Shown: piece after piece, positions 45,700-58,889 of the stretch
How the letters are laid out: each line of letters opens with the position of its first letter
Position numbering within the stretch: the stretch's first letter is position 1
Origin: Breviolum minutum Mf 1.05b.01
Lineage: Eukaryota; Sar; Dinophyceae; Suessiales; Symbiodiniaceae
NCBI GenBank assembly: GCA_000507305.1
Contig: DF241464.1
Location: 2,525 to 66,524 of the forward strand
Direction of reading: 5' to 3'
Length of the DNA: 64,000 nucleotides
The notes under the pieces: generated by a model
The model's database searches: none
What the model saw: only the letters and a program-made list of their open reading frames with translations
What the model was told of the DNA's origin: nothing
Made by a program: the position numbers and the translations under genes

Positions 45700-48600
45700 A
45701 ACTCCAAGACAGAAAAGTGAGAGACGGTTTTCGTTCGGCCGATGGGGACACGTGTGGACACTGTTATTCCACTGTGATAAGTTGTGAATTCCAGACGCAA
45801 ATGGTGCAACTTTGGAAGGTGCTGGGGTGCTATGATGCTATGAAAGATTGAAACGTGTCCCAAGTAGATGACGTTATTGGTCGAAGGAATTCTTTGGCGT
45901 TTCAAAGGCCAATCCTATCCTGGACACCAGTTCGGATGGCCTCGAGCGTTCAAAGGGTGGAGCCCGCAGCTAGAGGATCCTACCAACCTCACTTTTAGGA
46001 TCGTTGTTCAATATGTAAAAATGGCACAAGAGATGTCAGTGATCAGAAGATCCATTGACCTCAGAGTCAACCTCAACAGGAACCTCTAGCCCAGCAAAAC
46101 TCTAATCTTCCATCTCTGGTCGCGCTACCAAGCTTCGATGTGTGTACAGCGAGCCATGAGAAGAGTGATGTCTTCAACTCAAACGCCACAATCTACTTGG
46201 GTGACTGGATGAATTTAGGATAGCAGGAGAAACCTATGCCATAAAGGTGAAGAATGCTTGTTCAATCAAGGCCTTGCATGATTGTGATGCTTTTGAAACT
46301 GAGTTGGAGACAAATAATGCATTTCATTTGCTTGCGTGAGATGGCGACTAGTCATGCTGGCACACATGCAAGTAAATTGCTTGCATCCATAAGTCCTGCA
46401 GCCAGAAACGGAGTTGCTGCAGGCAAAGACTGAACGAATGCCCTTGTCATGTCCAGTTTTGTTGATGCTGTCCAACTCCATTTGTCGCCACACTACAGGG
46501 TATTGAGGGACGAAGCTTCAAATGAAGACTCACCAGTTTCATTGGACAGCATCTTTGGACGAGTAACACAATTCAATTATAGTATCGGGCATAACCAAAA
46601 ACACCTTGGTGGGGTGCAAGAGCCAGACCGGTCTGAAACAATCAAAAGAGATGCAGATTTTTTGTTGGAAGAAAGTTTGTTAGTCGTGATGCTTCAGAGT
46701 GATTGACATCGTCATTTCGGGACATTTGTTTCTCTATTTATACGCACATATTTAGAGATTATATTATCTATATGTACATATATTATACATACATGCATAA
46801 ACACCTAGACTCTAGACAGTTATTGAAAACTCGCAAAATACACAAGATTATTTGATGCATGATGTATATGTACATATGTATGTACATGCTGAGCAAACTC
46901 TAGAAGTCACAGAATGCCCCCAGATGCCGCATACGAAGGATCGAAGTCTGCTCTTCCAGTGGATTTGGTTTCTTCCTGCATTACTTGAGAATTTGGCTTG
47001 ATATAGATGGAAGATAAGGGCACTTGACTTACAATATTATATATATGTTTCATATATGTTTCTACACAAAAGCATATTGTGTGGTGCAATGTCACAATTG
47101 TATGCTTGTTGTTGGAAAGTCTGGTTCTTGCCAAGCCAAGACTTCAAATGACTTGTATCCGTCTCGGGTGGAGCCAAACTGCTAAACCTGAGACAAAGGC
47201 TGGACGAAGTCCACGCTTCCCGTGGCAGCATTTCTCGCGTAGAAATGGTTAGGTTGGGAAGCAAATTGACCAGTCCACTTTACTCCGAGCTCAGGTTGAT
47301 GCATCAATCAGTTGATTTGAAACTTTTTATTTTGGATGATTTGGATGGAGTCCCATCAACCTGGACAAAGGTTAGTACCTCTGTACTCTCAGCGATTGTT
47401 TGCACGCCCCACATTTTGTGGTTCACAAACTGTTCTAGTACCACTCATTCCGTTCACAGGACAGTTTTCATGATGCCTTTCTTGATTTTTCGGGGCTGTG
47501 CAATTCTTCCAGAGTTTTAAGCCATGCCGAGACTGAGCAAAAGGCTCAGCTTCATCCAGGCTTCCACTGAGCTTTCTAGTGGCTTATCCAGGATGCTTCA
47601 CGGGGGTGCGGTGCAGCGGGAAAAGTTCAGAATTGTTTTGGTGGATTTTAGGGGTATCATCACTCCATCACTCCATCACTCATCAGTTGGTTGTGCAGCT
47701 GCCCCGTCCTCTGAATTTGCATTGAAGAGCGTGTCAGGATCGGTGAAGTGGGCCTGGCCACAGGTTGTAGACTAAATAGATCTCCAGTGCAAGAGAGGTT
47801 TGCCCAATCAATGGCCTCTCTTGACTGGTACGTTGGAGCACTGACTTGACGTCACTTGCGTTGGAGTTGGCAAGACCGGATTTCACTTCGACCATGTGCT
47901 TTTCACATGAAAATATATGCAAAAATCCCAAACAGACTCTCGGCTTTTGTTCCACTTGCACAAAGCAAGGAGCATCATTTTCCTCTCTTCAAGCACAGAC
48001 TACGAGATGTCCTTTACAGCTCGTGGATCCAGTAAAGATAGGCCTTGTCCATCTTCCCGCCAATCTAACCCCAAATGTTTTAATGAAGTTTTTGAGGGTG
48101 AATCACGATATGGATAGATTATGGATCATATGCTTTATGGAATATGTGATATGTGATATGTAATATGTGATGCGTGATATGTAATATGTAATATGTAGTG
48201 TGTAACATGCAATATGTGATATGTAATGTGTAATGTAGCGTATATGACGTGATACATGTGTACATATATATATATATATACATAGAATAGATGATAGATA
48301 ATATACATATGTTTACACACATAATACATATGATAGTGTATGCATATATATACATATACACATACATACATATGTATATATATATATATGAACATTGTTG
48401 GTAACGCATCTACATTAAGATTTGTTAGTCTAATAGTCAGACACTGATCACAAGATGACTCAACTATCCAAAAAAGATAGACATTTGAACGAGAATGTAC
48501 AAGCACAAATGGATACAGTAAATCTTGGAATGATTTTTTGATAGGCCTGCGGAGAACTGAAGAAGTGACCCAGAAGGAACGGATTTATATAGTCTTGATG

Positions 48601-50400
48601 CTGATAGTCGGCTCCAGCAAACGTGAAGGGCTCAGGGCTCATCTTCTAAGCAGCTGCGGAAGTGATTTCTTGGTCACATCTAAACATGTTTCAAAGGCCA
48701 CTGGAAATCAGACATGTAACATACTGAAATGCTGCTTCCGCAACAGCTGCTGATTAGAGTCATAATAACCGATTGCTTCACTGGGAGCTATTAGCATCCT
48801 CCAAGCCCTGCCGATGAGAGCAGTAAAATTGGCAGTCGAGGCAGTCCACAAGCACTGACATTCCATTCTGTTTGTAGAGTGAGAGTTGGATTGAAGATCT
48901 CACATTTGAAAAAAACTCAGAGATTCTTGCTTGCCTTTCACAGCTTGTTTCCTATAAATTTTTTTGGCTTGGATTTGCGGATGCAGCTTGAACTTGAAGA
49001 GGAATGTGTCAAACTCATTCTTTAGGCTTGTCGTAGCAGTCACTACTGTCTCTACTGTCTGTCACTATTTGCAGAACTACTTGTATCTGACTATCCTGAT
49101 TTTGCGTCTTCTGATCAAAAGCAAAAACGCTGTCACATTTGTTCTGTTAACAGCTTGAAGCTAAAGCCAACGCCTTTCCATGTCAATTGAATACTTGCGT
49201 CGATTGGTCCTTCACGACCGATTGGTGCCTTGTCCATGACCGCTGCATACTTAGCCCGAAGCAACCACTTTACCATCAATCTTTATAAACTTGGCTTGCT
49301 TTCCTGAACAGATGAGTTGCAGTGTACGACTACAAGAGTTGATTTGCTTTGTTTCATCTGTAATGATGCCATTCCACAGTGAGGTGCAGTGTCTCAGATG
49401 TCTTCGATGTCTTCATCCAGGCTTCCGCCTCTTCCCTCAGGCGCGTTCGAAAAATTGGTTCGAAGCGTCGGTGGCAAGCGATCGCAGACTTTTGAGTATC
49501 TGTGATGTGGCAGGGAATGGGCCTGGCAAGGAGGTGGGTGGATCCAATGACGTGATGACATTGGAGCGCATGATTTTTGTTGCTGTCATCTTTCATGTGT
49601 CAAACCATTTTTGCACACCTAAAGAAATGTACAAAGCGCAGACCCATGGAGTTCTGCAGTGACCTTGCCTGCTGTCAGGGGTCCTTGTTGGTGGACTCGG
49701 CACCACCCTGGCCAGGCGAGTTCTATGGGATGCCCAAGTGGTGAGAAATTCCGTTCCCATTTCAATCATGGCTGTGTGACTGGATGTTGGCGATCCTGTT
49801 GTGGCTCCACTGCAAACCTTGATTGGACGTCATATCACAGAACAAGGCAAGCAAGAAAACAGAAAAGATCAAGCCCCAAACCTACCAAGTTACTCCAAAG
49901 ATATGCTGCCACTCTTCTAAACTCGCACTTTTAGCTAGGCCAAACCGAGTTGCGATATATTTTCACAATTTTGACCACACACTGAGACCATTGGTTTGCT
50001 AATTTCAGCCGTGATCTGCCATTGCCGTTGCGAGCGCCAGCAAATGTGGCCGCACAGAGAGGCAGCTTCATCACAGAGGCGAGCAAAGCGCAAAGTTGAG
50101 CAGTGCTTATTCATTTGCTTGGGGAGTCGGGAGGTACTGTGGGTGATGGGGTAAGTTTTTCCACGAGAAGGGCATAGTGGCATAGCATCACATTCCCCAC
50201 CTTGTGCTGCAAGGGTGGACATGATGCAGCACAAACTCCCGGGTTGGACAGACGCCGGCGATGCTTGGCTCTTCCCGGTGCTGTAACACAATGGAGGGGC
50301 AAGGTAACCTAGCACAGCCAGCTGGAGATTCTTCATTCTGAATCTGTAGACCTTATGAGCCATTTCCATATGCTTAGATTTGCCAGATACAATCAATATA
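45700..50400. other. Gene-poor stretch between Mei2-like copies
   Basis: Short + strand frames at 45868-46089, 46449-46706, 47245-47520, 47524-47775 and 49291-49662 have moderate protein character (for example MPRLSKRLSFIQASTELSSG at 47524) and may be exons, but I recognise nothing. AT-rich ATGTACATA-type repeats occur at 46735-46880. An ATATGTGAT-type 9-base repeat at ~48135-48240 passes into TATATACA at 48255-48390. Confidence 0.35.
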
Positions 50401-50438
50401 CACACTCCGACACTCCTATGATTTTTTTTTGACTTCTT

Positions 50439-52100
50439 TTGCTGCTCTTGTTTGCAAGCCCTGTGAGCTGTGAGGAAGCTTTCTACGCGGAAGGGATGTA
50501 CCAGCAGATTTTGGCACCTGAGGATGGAAGTTTCTACAAGCAAATGGCTGGGGCATTCCCAAATTCTGAGTATGTTCAGTACTCCGAGTGTGCACTGAAC
50601 ATGGAGGTTCCAGGCTATACCTCCAACTTCTACCCTCAAAACATGGAGTTTTCATTGCCCGAATCGAGGTATGAGTACATGGAAGCTGGCGATAGAACGC
50701 CTTGGACTTGGGGAGATCAGTCGGAAAGAGGCTTCCATGGCCCTGAGCTTCAGGTAGGTCCTGCACTACAGGAACAGGAGATGCTTGGCTTCCAAGATGG
50801 GAGATGGGAACTTTGTCCACCTCCATGTGCTCCGAGATTGGAGAGATTGGAGAGAGGTTCCAAGAGCTCAGTGCCTTTGGTTTCACAGGCGGAGCTTTTG
50901 CCTTTGGGGCTGTTGGATTCACCTGTACACAGCCCAAGCAGTTCTCATCCGGCACCTAGCGAGTCAAATGAAAATTATGGGCCAGACATCGAAGGGCGAG
51001 CGCTGCGAGACATGTTGATACTTGGCTGTACTTGGTTGGAAAACCAGACGTGATTGTTTTGGGCTAAGGGCGTGACAGTCTGGAGAGGTCGAGGGTGGTA
51101 GGTGAAGATTTAAATGTCTTTGATATTCATATGATTAAGTCTCCTTCTCTAGATCATGGGTAGAGAAACCTTCCACTCTTCAAAGTTGCTGTGACAGTGT
51201 AGGTGCAGAGATTTTCGCTGCTTCATGTTCCAAGGAAAGCTCATGAGAAGCGTGGCTTGCCAAGAGAATACCATCACAGCCGAGTTCCCAGAAATGTGAA
51301 CTTTCAGGAGGAGTGTGAGAGTCATCCGACGCAGGAGATCACCACACTGATGATTCTTGGGTTGCAAGCTAAGCACATTGTTGCTTTTTTGAGAAGGACC
51401 CAAAAACCATCCACCTGTGTGTTTCACAGTACGACTCGCAGCCTACCGAGGATTCGCAACATTCCCAATCGCTATACTCAGCAGGAGCTCGGGGTTGCTT
51501 GCGACCAGACGGGCCAATTGATGCTCAACATATCTTGGTGTGCCCCACGGCATGATTGGAAATGTAGAAAATTGATGTTTTGGGGTTCAAACATGGAAAT
51601 TCACCAGGCACACATCCGCATATTCTCGGTTCACTACTCCCCACCATTGGATGCAGGAGCTGATTGCGGAGTTGGCGGATCTGGGCTTTGCTGGAACCTT
51701 CAATTTCCTCTACATACCTTTGGACAAAGGAACCATGTCCAATGTGGGCTATGCTTTCGTAAACTTTGTGACCAAGGAGCTGGCTAGCAAATGTATTGAG
51801 ACCTTCCAAGGGTACCGTTTCAAGCGTCATCGCAAGACATCCGGAAAGGTGGCAGCAACTTTTTCAAAATTGGCAAGGTTGAAGATGCTCTGAGTTTTTG
51901 AGAAAGAGATATATAAGACATTGCAGAATCCCTTCTGAAGGATGAATAAGTAGGTATTGCTAGAGTCGAACCCTTTTGTTTTACAGTTGACCATCACTGA
52001 GGCAATCTCTGCTGCACATCTTCAGGGTCTTGAGGCTTGGACGTCTTTGAATGTTCTTCAGAGAAAGGAAACTACAAAGTCCAGAATTCAGCAGGAATAG
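50439..52100 (+). CDS. Mei2-like RNA-binding protein, copy 2
   Basis: The first part (50439-~51000) encodes a Tyr/Glu/Pro-rich disordered region (MYQQILAPEDGSFYKQMAGA) unlike copy 1. From ~51208, RGLPREYHHSRVPRNVNFQE leads to TTLM. 51451-51484 reads IRNIPNRYTQQ. 51657-51854 reads ELIAELADLGFAGTFNFLYI through FKRHRKTSGKVA. 52002-52100 reads AISAAHLQGLEAW and runs to a TAG. Introns are 51352-51450 (GA-AG), 51485-51656 (GA-AG) and 51855-52001 (GC-AG), each with 4-5 bases repeated at the donor and at the start of the next exon. The final NLAHYE...PVVL exon of copy 1 was not found, so the 3' end may be lost or divergent. Confidence 0.85.
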
Positions 52101-52392
52101 TAGAGAAGTAGAAGGACTTTAAAAAGGAACTCTCGTTTCTGCAATGACAACTAGTACGCCAAGAAGTTCTTAACTTCTTGAAATGATAGTAGTTTCATGT
52201 ATTTTCATGTATTAACATAGATATATAATTAAACAAGCATTTTTTTGGGGCCGTGTTAAAACCCACCTTTTAAAAAGTAGATTGCGTATATCTTTTTAAA
52301 CTTTGAGTGTTTGAAGCCACATCGCGCAAGGGCTGCCCAAGGCCGCCCCAAGGTTTCGATCAAGGCATTATACATATAAAGAATAGTAGTAT

Positions 52393-52415
52393 TACGACGA
52401 CGACGACGACGACTC

Positions 52416-52457
<42 letters not shown>

Positions 52458-52463
52458 CTCCTG

Positions 52464-52494
<31 letters not shown>
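52393..52494 (+). repeat. Compound GAC / CTA / TGC trinucleotide repeat
   Basis: Six GAC units, then about a dozen CTA units, then about ten TGC units, all in the same triplet phase. This suggests stepwise mutation and expansion of one ancestral array. Confidence 0.93.
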
Positions 52495-52495
<1 letters not shown>

Positions 52496-52619
52496 TGGGC
52501 TTGGTTTCTTGTTTGGTGACTGTAACTATTCATCTTTGAAACTGTCTTCGTGTAGCAAGCTGTCATTAGCAGATGCCTTGTGACGAAAGCTTGGCATTTT
52601 GTCAATTTGTTTTCGCCGC

Positions 52620-54140
52620 ATCTACATGTGTAGTTGGAAAATCAGGCCTCCTGCGCTAAAGTCAAAGGATGTGGTATTTTACGCTAGACTTACACGACCT
52701 GTTTTTGTTGCTTCTCAAAGAGATGATAGTCTGATAGACATGAAATTGGTTGGATAGGTGTGATGAAGATGGCAGGACCAGGTGACCTGATGCGAACGAT
52801 AAGTTTTTCACATGCTATGAAGCTGCTATCTGTTTCCAATATCAAATGAACCAAATAGGTTTGGTACTTAACGATTTGAACTTGATTTTAAGTCAAAACA
52901 TTAGAGGTGAAGTAAGAATCAAGTTCGATGTGTTTTCGATGCAAAAGCTCCAAACCTCTTAAGTATGCACGGCAAGTGCAATCGCAAATGAATTGCCTTG
53001 CAATGCATGGCTCGATGCGACTTGGGAATGGGAGACAATTCGCTGGGAAGCCTTGCCAACAGCTCTCCATAAGGCTTGAAGTGGAGTGCACTTGGATCAT
53101 TTTAGGATCTAGATGAGGAAATGCTTGATGTCTAGGAGTGGCAGAATCTGCTTTCGTTAGTTGCAAGCCTTCTTGGAAATGCTTGATGTCTAGGAGTGGC
53201 TCTTGAACAAGCTTTGGGAGCTTGTTGAGTGCGTGGGCAGCTGAAATGAAATAGAAATCTCAAGGCATCGCAAATCATGAAGCACTTTCTTTGTTGCAAC
53301 GTTCATCATACATATTGCATCATATTGCATGGGCCAATGCATTCAAGTCCTGCGTTCCTTGTAAGTCGTTCCAAGGCTTTGAAAATCTTGAACTGTGGGT
53401 CTTTGACAAAGCCTCAGACCTATAGGTGTGCCAAGGTCATGGTGTCTCGACAGGGCTTTGCCAAAGCCATGCCAGCGACACCTTGACTGCGCGATGCGAT
53501 GCTTTTGGACACAGCTAAAACTTGGTCTTTTTGAGGCTCTGCTAAGTCTTTGGGATGAATTGGCGTATTTGGCGCTTTCTTGAGGGAATCAAACCTGTTT
53601 TACTGTGTTTCAACTGCGGTTAGTTCATTGTGCCCTGGTGGAATAATGGGTTTGTTTGTTCAATGATCCAAAAAAGGCAGATGCTTCCGAAGGACCTGTT
53701 CCTCTGGGGGTCTTACACTCCCACTATGTAGACTATCTGGCACATTTGGACTGATGTCATATGTCAGCTTGTTGGCCATTTTTAGCCACGCGACATACTT
53801 GATCCTCTCCGCTGTGTCGTGCGCATCGCTGGAGACGAACGCTGAGATTTGCATGACGCAATTCGTGGAGTGCTGTGCGAAATGAGAAGTGAGACCGAAA
53901 AGCACGAGCCCTTGCTGCCACTTGCTTCCTTCAAAGATTTTGGCATTTTGCGTCTTTGTGTTCTAGACACGGTTTGATGTGCCCAGGGGACCCACGCCTC
54001 CCTCGCAGCTGCGTCGCAAGTCCCTTGTGCTCATCTCAGGGCGAAGACAGAGCTGCTCAGAGGTTGAAGAGAAAATGGGATGTTGAGATGAGCTAGAATC
54101 TAGAAGTAGACCGACTAAAAACCAGAGAGATTAAACGCCG
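52620..54140. other. Stretch without recognisable gene
   Basis: A 25-base direct repeat (GAAATGCTTGATGTCTAGGA and five more) occurs at 53117 and 53176. Otherwise short frames on both strands have no recognisable character. Confidence 0.35.
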
Positions 54141-54190
54141 AAACTCAGCTACTCCGAGTCTTTGATCCCTGCAGCAAAAAGACTGGACTC

Positions 54191-54970
54191 ATGTTTGTGA
54201 AGGGAACTTTGCAAAAACAAGGTTGCAACCAAAGCGGAGTCCAAAGCTCCACCATGAGACTGCGTTGGTCTACATGGAGGCGTGATTTCCCTCCACAGCC
54301 AGAGCAAAACCTTGGATCTGCAGCATCCGAAAGCAACGATGTTGTGACCATGAGGACCAGCATCGACCACGAGCTGGCGGTGGAGCATGGGAACCCAACA
54401 GAAGGGAAACATTTACAGCAACTTACCAGGAGTTTCCCATGTCATGCAGCTGATGCAATTGGTAGGGTATTCTACTCTCTACTGTTGGTGTAAGTTCTCC
54501 TGCAGTATGGTCTGTTACGTACAGTGACGGAAAATAGGAGTGTTTGGAAACAAACTCGTTCAGAATTTCTACCAGTGCCAAACATATGCAACGACAGGGC
54601 GATCTCTTGAGGCCTTCCGAGATGGTGGCTTCATTGAAAACCCGCAGCTCACACAGCTTAGTCTGGAGCATAGCTTAAACCTCACCAACAGTTTTAGAAT
54701 GAAGCATATCAGCATGAGTGGTGAATCCAAACTGATACTGTGTACTTCACAACTTTTGTATGAGATTGCTGTTTCACGTGTCTATCCAGATTTTCCTGAT
54801 TACTGTTCCGACCAACTTTCCAGGTGCCATGCTGAAGGTTGTGGATGCAGGGGATCGCATCATCAAGGCAGGGAATTTCACCATAGATTCTGGCCGAAAA
54901 GAAGATGCCTTCACCAACGAGTCCACCATGAGTCTTCGAGCATCTATGTGTTTTGTGCCGAAACTTTAAA
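54191..54970 (+). CDS. Possible exons, unknown
   Basis: The best exon-like stretch is ~54823-54968, after CTTTCCAG, reading GAMLKVVDAGDRIIKAGNFT and on. 54191-54493 is open but of uncertain value. No domain is recognised. They may be 5' exons of the gene at 55.1-56.4 kb. Confidence 0.3.
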
Positions 54971-55097
54971 GACAGAGATATAGATGATGTAGAGAGAATC
55001 TGAGTGCTTTTTTTTTGGGGATTGTGCAACCCCCCCTAAGAATGGAAAATGAAGGTTCAGGACCCAGAATCTACATGCTGGTCATTGTCACTCGACT

Positions 55098-56430
55098 ATG
55101 TCAAATCCTCAAGTTGATACGCCTGAATGTCGGAAGGGACGCCTGGAGCTCTTTGCCTGTTCGAAGCGAAAATTGACAGTTGTGCTGACCTCAAGTTGGA
55201 GCAATAGAATGAGAGAGACACTGAAAACTGTCCAAGAGTGTGGCAAATCAAAGTCAAAGCGTTTTGTTTTGGTTTGTTTTATGAGAACACAAACACACTT
55301 GGATCAACCTACACACCCAATGTGTGTTTTCCATCTTTTTTCTGCGCTTCAGGGCCAACAGCATGAGCTCGAGCTTCGCTGCCCTGAGAGTCTAGCAGAC
55401 TCTCCATTAGGGCCATTGACAGGTGAAGCGTCGCAGTCGCTTGGTTTGCGTTTCGGTTGGTGTTGCGTTGTGTCATTTCCAAGGATGATTATGTTGCATT
55501 TGCCAGAAAGACATGGATGTTTATCGATCCAGAGTCTACCAAGGGGAATTGTAATGAATTGTGAACGTGAGAGTGTTGTGAAAGTCCAGAGTGACAGCAA
55601 ATTAAGGATTCTGCTATCGAATCTACGTGTGCTAATGTGCGAAACCCAGCCTGTCAATGCAGTAGATGTAAAACTTGCTTTCCAAAAGCGCCAACTACAC
55701 TGACTCGGCTGGTGACACAAACAAAAAACAGGTCCTTGCTATATGTTGACTACGACTGCACCCACTTGTACCCCACGGACTTTGAGCGTTGCGCAGACAA
55801 GCATGCCGTGGCAACTTGGTTGGAGAAAGGGGGACCAGCAAGACATGTCATGAGGCAAGCCAGGATTTTTCGGAGATTCCACCAGACAGTCTGGGTACAC
55901 TTCAAAGGTAGGTAAAGCTCATTGCACTGCTGCAGCTTTTTTTTCAGTGGAAGATTTAGGTGACTTCTATCAATCATAGCCTTGTACAGATAGCCCGGAT
56001 CCGAGCTTGAACAGCAGCGTGCTTCTAACATTGAAAGATGAAGAAATTGCACCGCGTCCTTGGAATTCCTGGTTGAAGGTGGACCGTGTCCACAGCGGCT
56101 TTCTGGCAGAGTTCTGGCAGGCGGTGGTTTGATGGAAGAATTTGTACAGCGAGGTGGCAAACATGGGTCTCAAAGAAACGTTATCCAAGTTTTGCAAGCC
56201 GATTATTGGATGTTCGATGCTAGGCAGTGCAAGAAGCGATTGACATTATTGGCTGTGAAGTCTTCGCTTTCCGACCCGTGTCGAGGGCTGAATGGGTAAA
56301 TTGGAAAGAGAAGTTGTCTCCATGGAAGATGCACCATTTGAATCCATTTGAGGTCTGCTTTTGGGCCGACCGACCATGCCCTCATGTCGTTGCCCCAGTA
56401 AGCATCTTTTATAAGTACCTTTGTGAGTAG
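55098..56430 (+). CDS. Unknown multi-exon gene D
   Basis: ~55353-55480 reads GQQHELELRCPESLADSPLG. ~55725-55907 reads SLLYVDYDCTHLYPTDFERC and on to QTVWVHFK. 55990-56123 reads DSPDPSLNSSVLLTLKDEEI to FLAEFWQA. ~56226-56400 reads EAIDIIGCEVFAFRPVSRAE to RPCPHVVAP. The junction 55907/55990 (GT-AG intron of 82 bases) restores Lys-Asp in frame, which supports the model. The protein looks globular, with many Trp and Phe, but matches no family I know. Confidence 0.5.
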
Positions 56431-56643
56431 CACTCTGTCATGGGTGATGAGGTGGGGTGATGCAGGGTCGTGTAGGTGAAATCTGGCACCCAGGTCTTTT
56501 CATTACTTCTTTGTTGACCTGCAGAAGAATCGCATCTTGTTCATAGGCTTCCTGTGTGTTGCCGGGTGTCGCTGTTCATGTTTGAGGATGCATAAATGTG
56601 TGTAGATTGATACGAAAAGCGGCGGGGTTTTGGAAGACCTGTT

Positions 56644-56859
56644 TTGATCCAAAGACAACACACCCAAAACCAAAAAACATGTCGAAAGAAATCCAAGTTT
56701 AGGACTCTAGGACACCCAAACTTATCAACCTTCGTCGCTCTCCAGCCAACAGGGAGCGTCACGAAGAGCCGGCGGAGTGCCCGTGGAGGTCCCGACTCAG
56801 ACAGTGACGTCCAGCTGTCGCAGGACCCGGGGGAAGAATTTTGTAGTAAGGAGAAGTAG
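56644..56859 (+). CDS. Short basic ORF, uncertain
   Basis: The 71-codon frame reads MIQRQHTQNQKTCRKKSKFR and on, ending SQDPGEEFCSKEK. The complementary frame is also open, so the coding strand is uncertain. It might be an exon of gene D or chance. Confidence 0.25.
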   Translation: MIQRQHTQNQKTCRKKSKFRTLGHPNLSTFVALQPTGSVTKSRRSARGGPDSDSDVQLSQDPGEEFCSKEK

Positions 56860-57179
56860 TTGGTAGTTTGTCCCATTAATTAGGGAAGAATAAAATCCAC
56901 ATTGCGCCAAATCCTGAATGATTTTCAACATTCCAAAAATTCTTGCAAGGTGCATCCCATGCATCTCATGCATGATATTCATGGTGTGATATGCTTCTGT
57001 GCGATTTTTCGTCTCCCAAAGTTCTGGGAGATTTGGCCAAGGTTTGTTGATGGATGTAGATTGAAATGCCTTCCCTCCCAAAAAAAAACCACCTCAACTT
57101 CCAGGATTCTGCCTCTGAAGACTCAAAGGGTCGTAGCAGCGAGATGGGCTCCAGCCTTCAAGTGCCTTCGGATTTGATT

Positions 57180-58110
57180 TCTTGCCTGACTGGTGTTGGA
57201 GTGTCATGCCCATGTTGAATCGGTGGAAAATAGTGGAAAATGGCAAATGGACTGTTGAGGCCAAATCACATGCTCAGATACTCGCTTGTGGAAACACTTC
57301 CACACTAGTTATCATTAGTGTGACCGTTGTTGTTCCTGAGTTTGGCCACCTGATCATATGATGCAGGAAGGTGAGTTCGCATTCAGTGATGGCAGTGATG
57401 ATGCGATGCAACCATGAGGGCCGGGTTGATCAGAGAAATTGCTGCATCAGCGGCTGATGTTTTCATGAGTTGATGGGAGAGGTGGGACATCTTTACCTTG
57501 TCAGCCTTGAAGGGCTATCTGCAATTTCTCGGAATCTGGCCCTGGGCAGCTGTACTTTTAAGCGCAAGCTTGCATGACTGAGCTTTACAAGCAAGAGGTG
57601 AGACTGTTGTTCGTGTTAGAAAAGCAAACGAATTCCCAAATGGCAGATGATTGGGGGCTCGACTTGTTTCATTTTTTCATCAAGAATTGGTCCCACTATT
57701 GCTAGAAAGGCTTGGGATTCCCTGCTTCTTTGGGAAGCTACTTTCCAGCATGCCAAAAGGGCAAAAGGGCTGAATTTAAGAGAGGTTGTTGACAGGTCGG
57801 CGTCAAGTCCTACGGCCCAGTTTCACTCCACGCAGACCTGCCAAGAAGTGGCAGAGGTTATTGGTGGCTGAGGCTTGAACCAACAAAAACCAAATCATAA
57901 CGAGGCCTCGCAAGCCTCTCTTGTGCTTTTGGAGCCTCTCAAGCCTCTGTGTTTAAACCCACCTGAAAACAGGTGCATTGGGGGATGGCTTTACGCAAAG
58001 CGGAGCATGCAGGGAGTGAAGTGTGGCTCTAATAATGAATCAACAGTTTCGGTCGACTTGGCTGGTGCTGATTTCTTTGTATTTTTCTGATGGTTGAGCC
58101 TGAAGCACTG
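57180..58110. other. Stretch without convincing gene
   Basis: Short frames only (for example 57647-57871 and 57875-58090). No repeat or RNA gene is supported. Confidence 0.3.
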
Positions 58111-58125
58111 CGCTCCGTTTGCATG

Positions 58126-58450
58126 CAGATTGGTCTCAGATTGGTCCTTCCGGGGCTCGCCCGATTTGAAGAGAGGGAAACAGTGGCCAAGCTGAGCTTC
58201 AAGGCAGACCCTGCAACATGCAGCATTGTGTCCTGACCTACAAACACTCTACATGTTCCTGCTGTCCGTGCAGCCAGTTTCCTGGCAACTTTAGCACCAG
58301 TGACATCAAACGCCATGGCAAGCCTTCGATTGATTGGCACAGCTCGGACGACCTGGTGTTTTTACCCACAGCTGGTGCTTGTATTCTGAGCTCACCAAAG
58401 CCTCACTTGATTGGGGGGGGGTCCCTGCCCTCTCCCGACTTGTGTCCCCC
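58126..58450 (+). CDS. Possible two-exon gene fragment
   Basis: After GCATGCAG at ~58126 the frame reads IGLRLVLPGLARFEERETVA and continues to SIVS. A second piece from ~58270 reads FPGNFSTSDIKRHGKPSIDW. Composition and acceptor sites fit exons. The family is unknown. Confidence 0.35.
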
Positions 58451-58889
58451 AAGACTTGATTTGGGCCGCTGAGGGAAGCCATTTGGCCGCTGCGCGAGCG
58501 CAAAGGACGCTTTGGAGAGGTCAGGTGTCACCTCCAAAGGTGGCCAACCATAAGCTTGATGTAGCGAGGCAGAACCGTTGGGTTTTGATGGTCGAATGTT
58601 TTCAAGATGGAGAGAATCAGTGCAGTGATACGGTGAAACAAATCGATAGAATTAATTAGTAAAATTGTTACATAGGAGTATCGCTATGAGGTCATTAATT
58701 TGTCGACCCGCATACTACAGTAATTAATGCAGATGCAGTCACTAGATTTAGGCCCCCGCAACGTGCCAGTGTACGATCTGGCAATCTGGTGGCATGCTGA
58801 AACATCATGTGTTGTGCTACAGTGATGTCGTTAGTCATTGAGGTTGTGCAAAAGATTCCTCATTCAAATGACCGGGGACATCATTCATC

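Noticed and set aside
48119..48506. Tyr/Ile/His-rich frames on the - strand
   Set aside because: They translate ATATGTGAT and TATATACA low-complexity repeats.
52150..52182. Small hairpin CAAGAAGTT...AACTTCTTG as a terminator
   Set aside because: The nine-base arms are short, no conserved downstream element is visible, and terminators of this type are not expected in this kind of genome.
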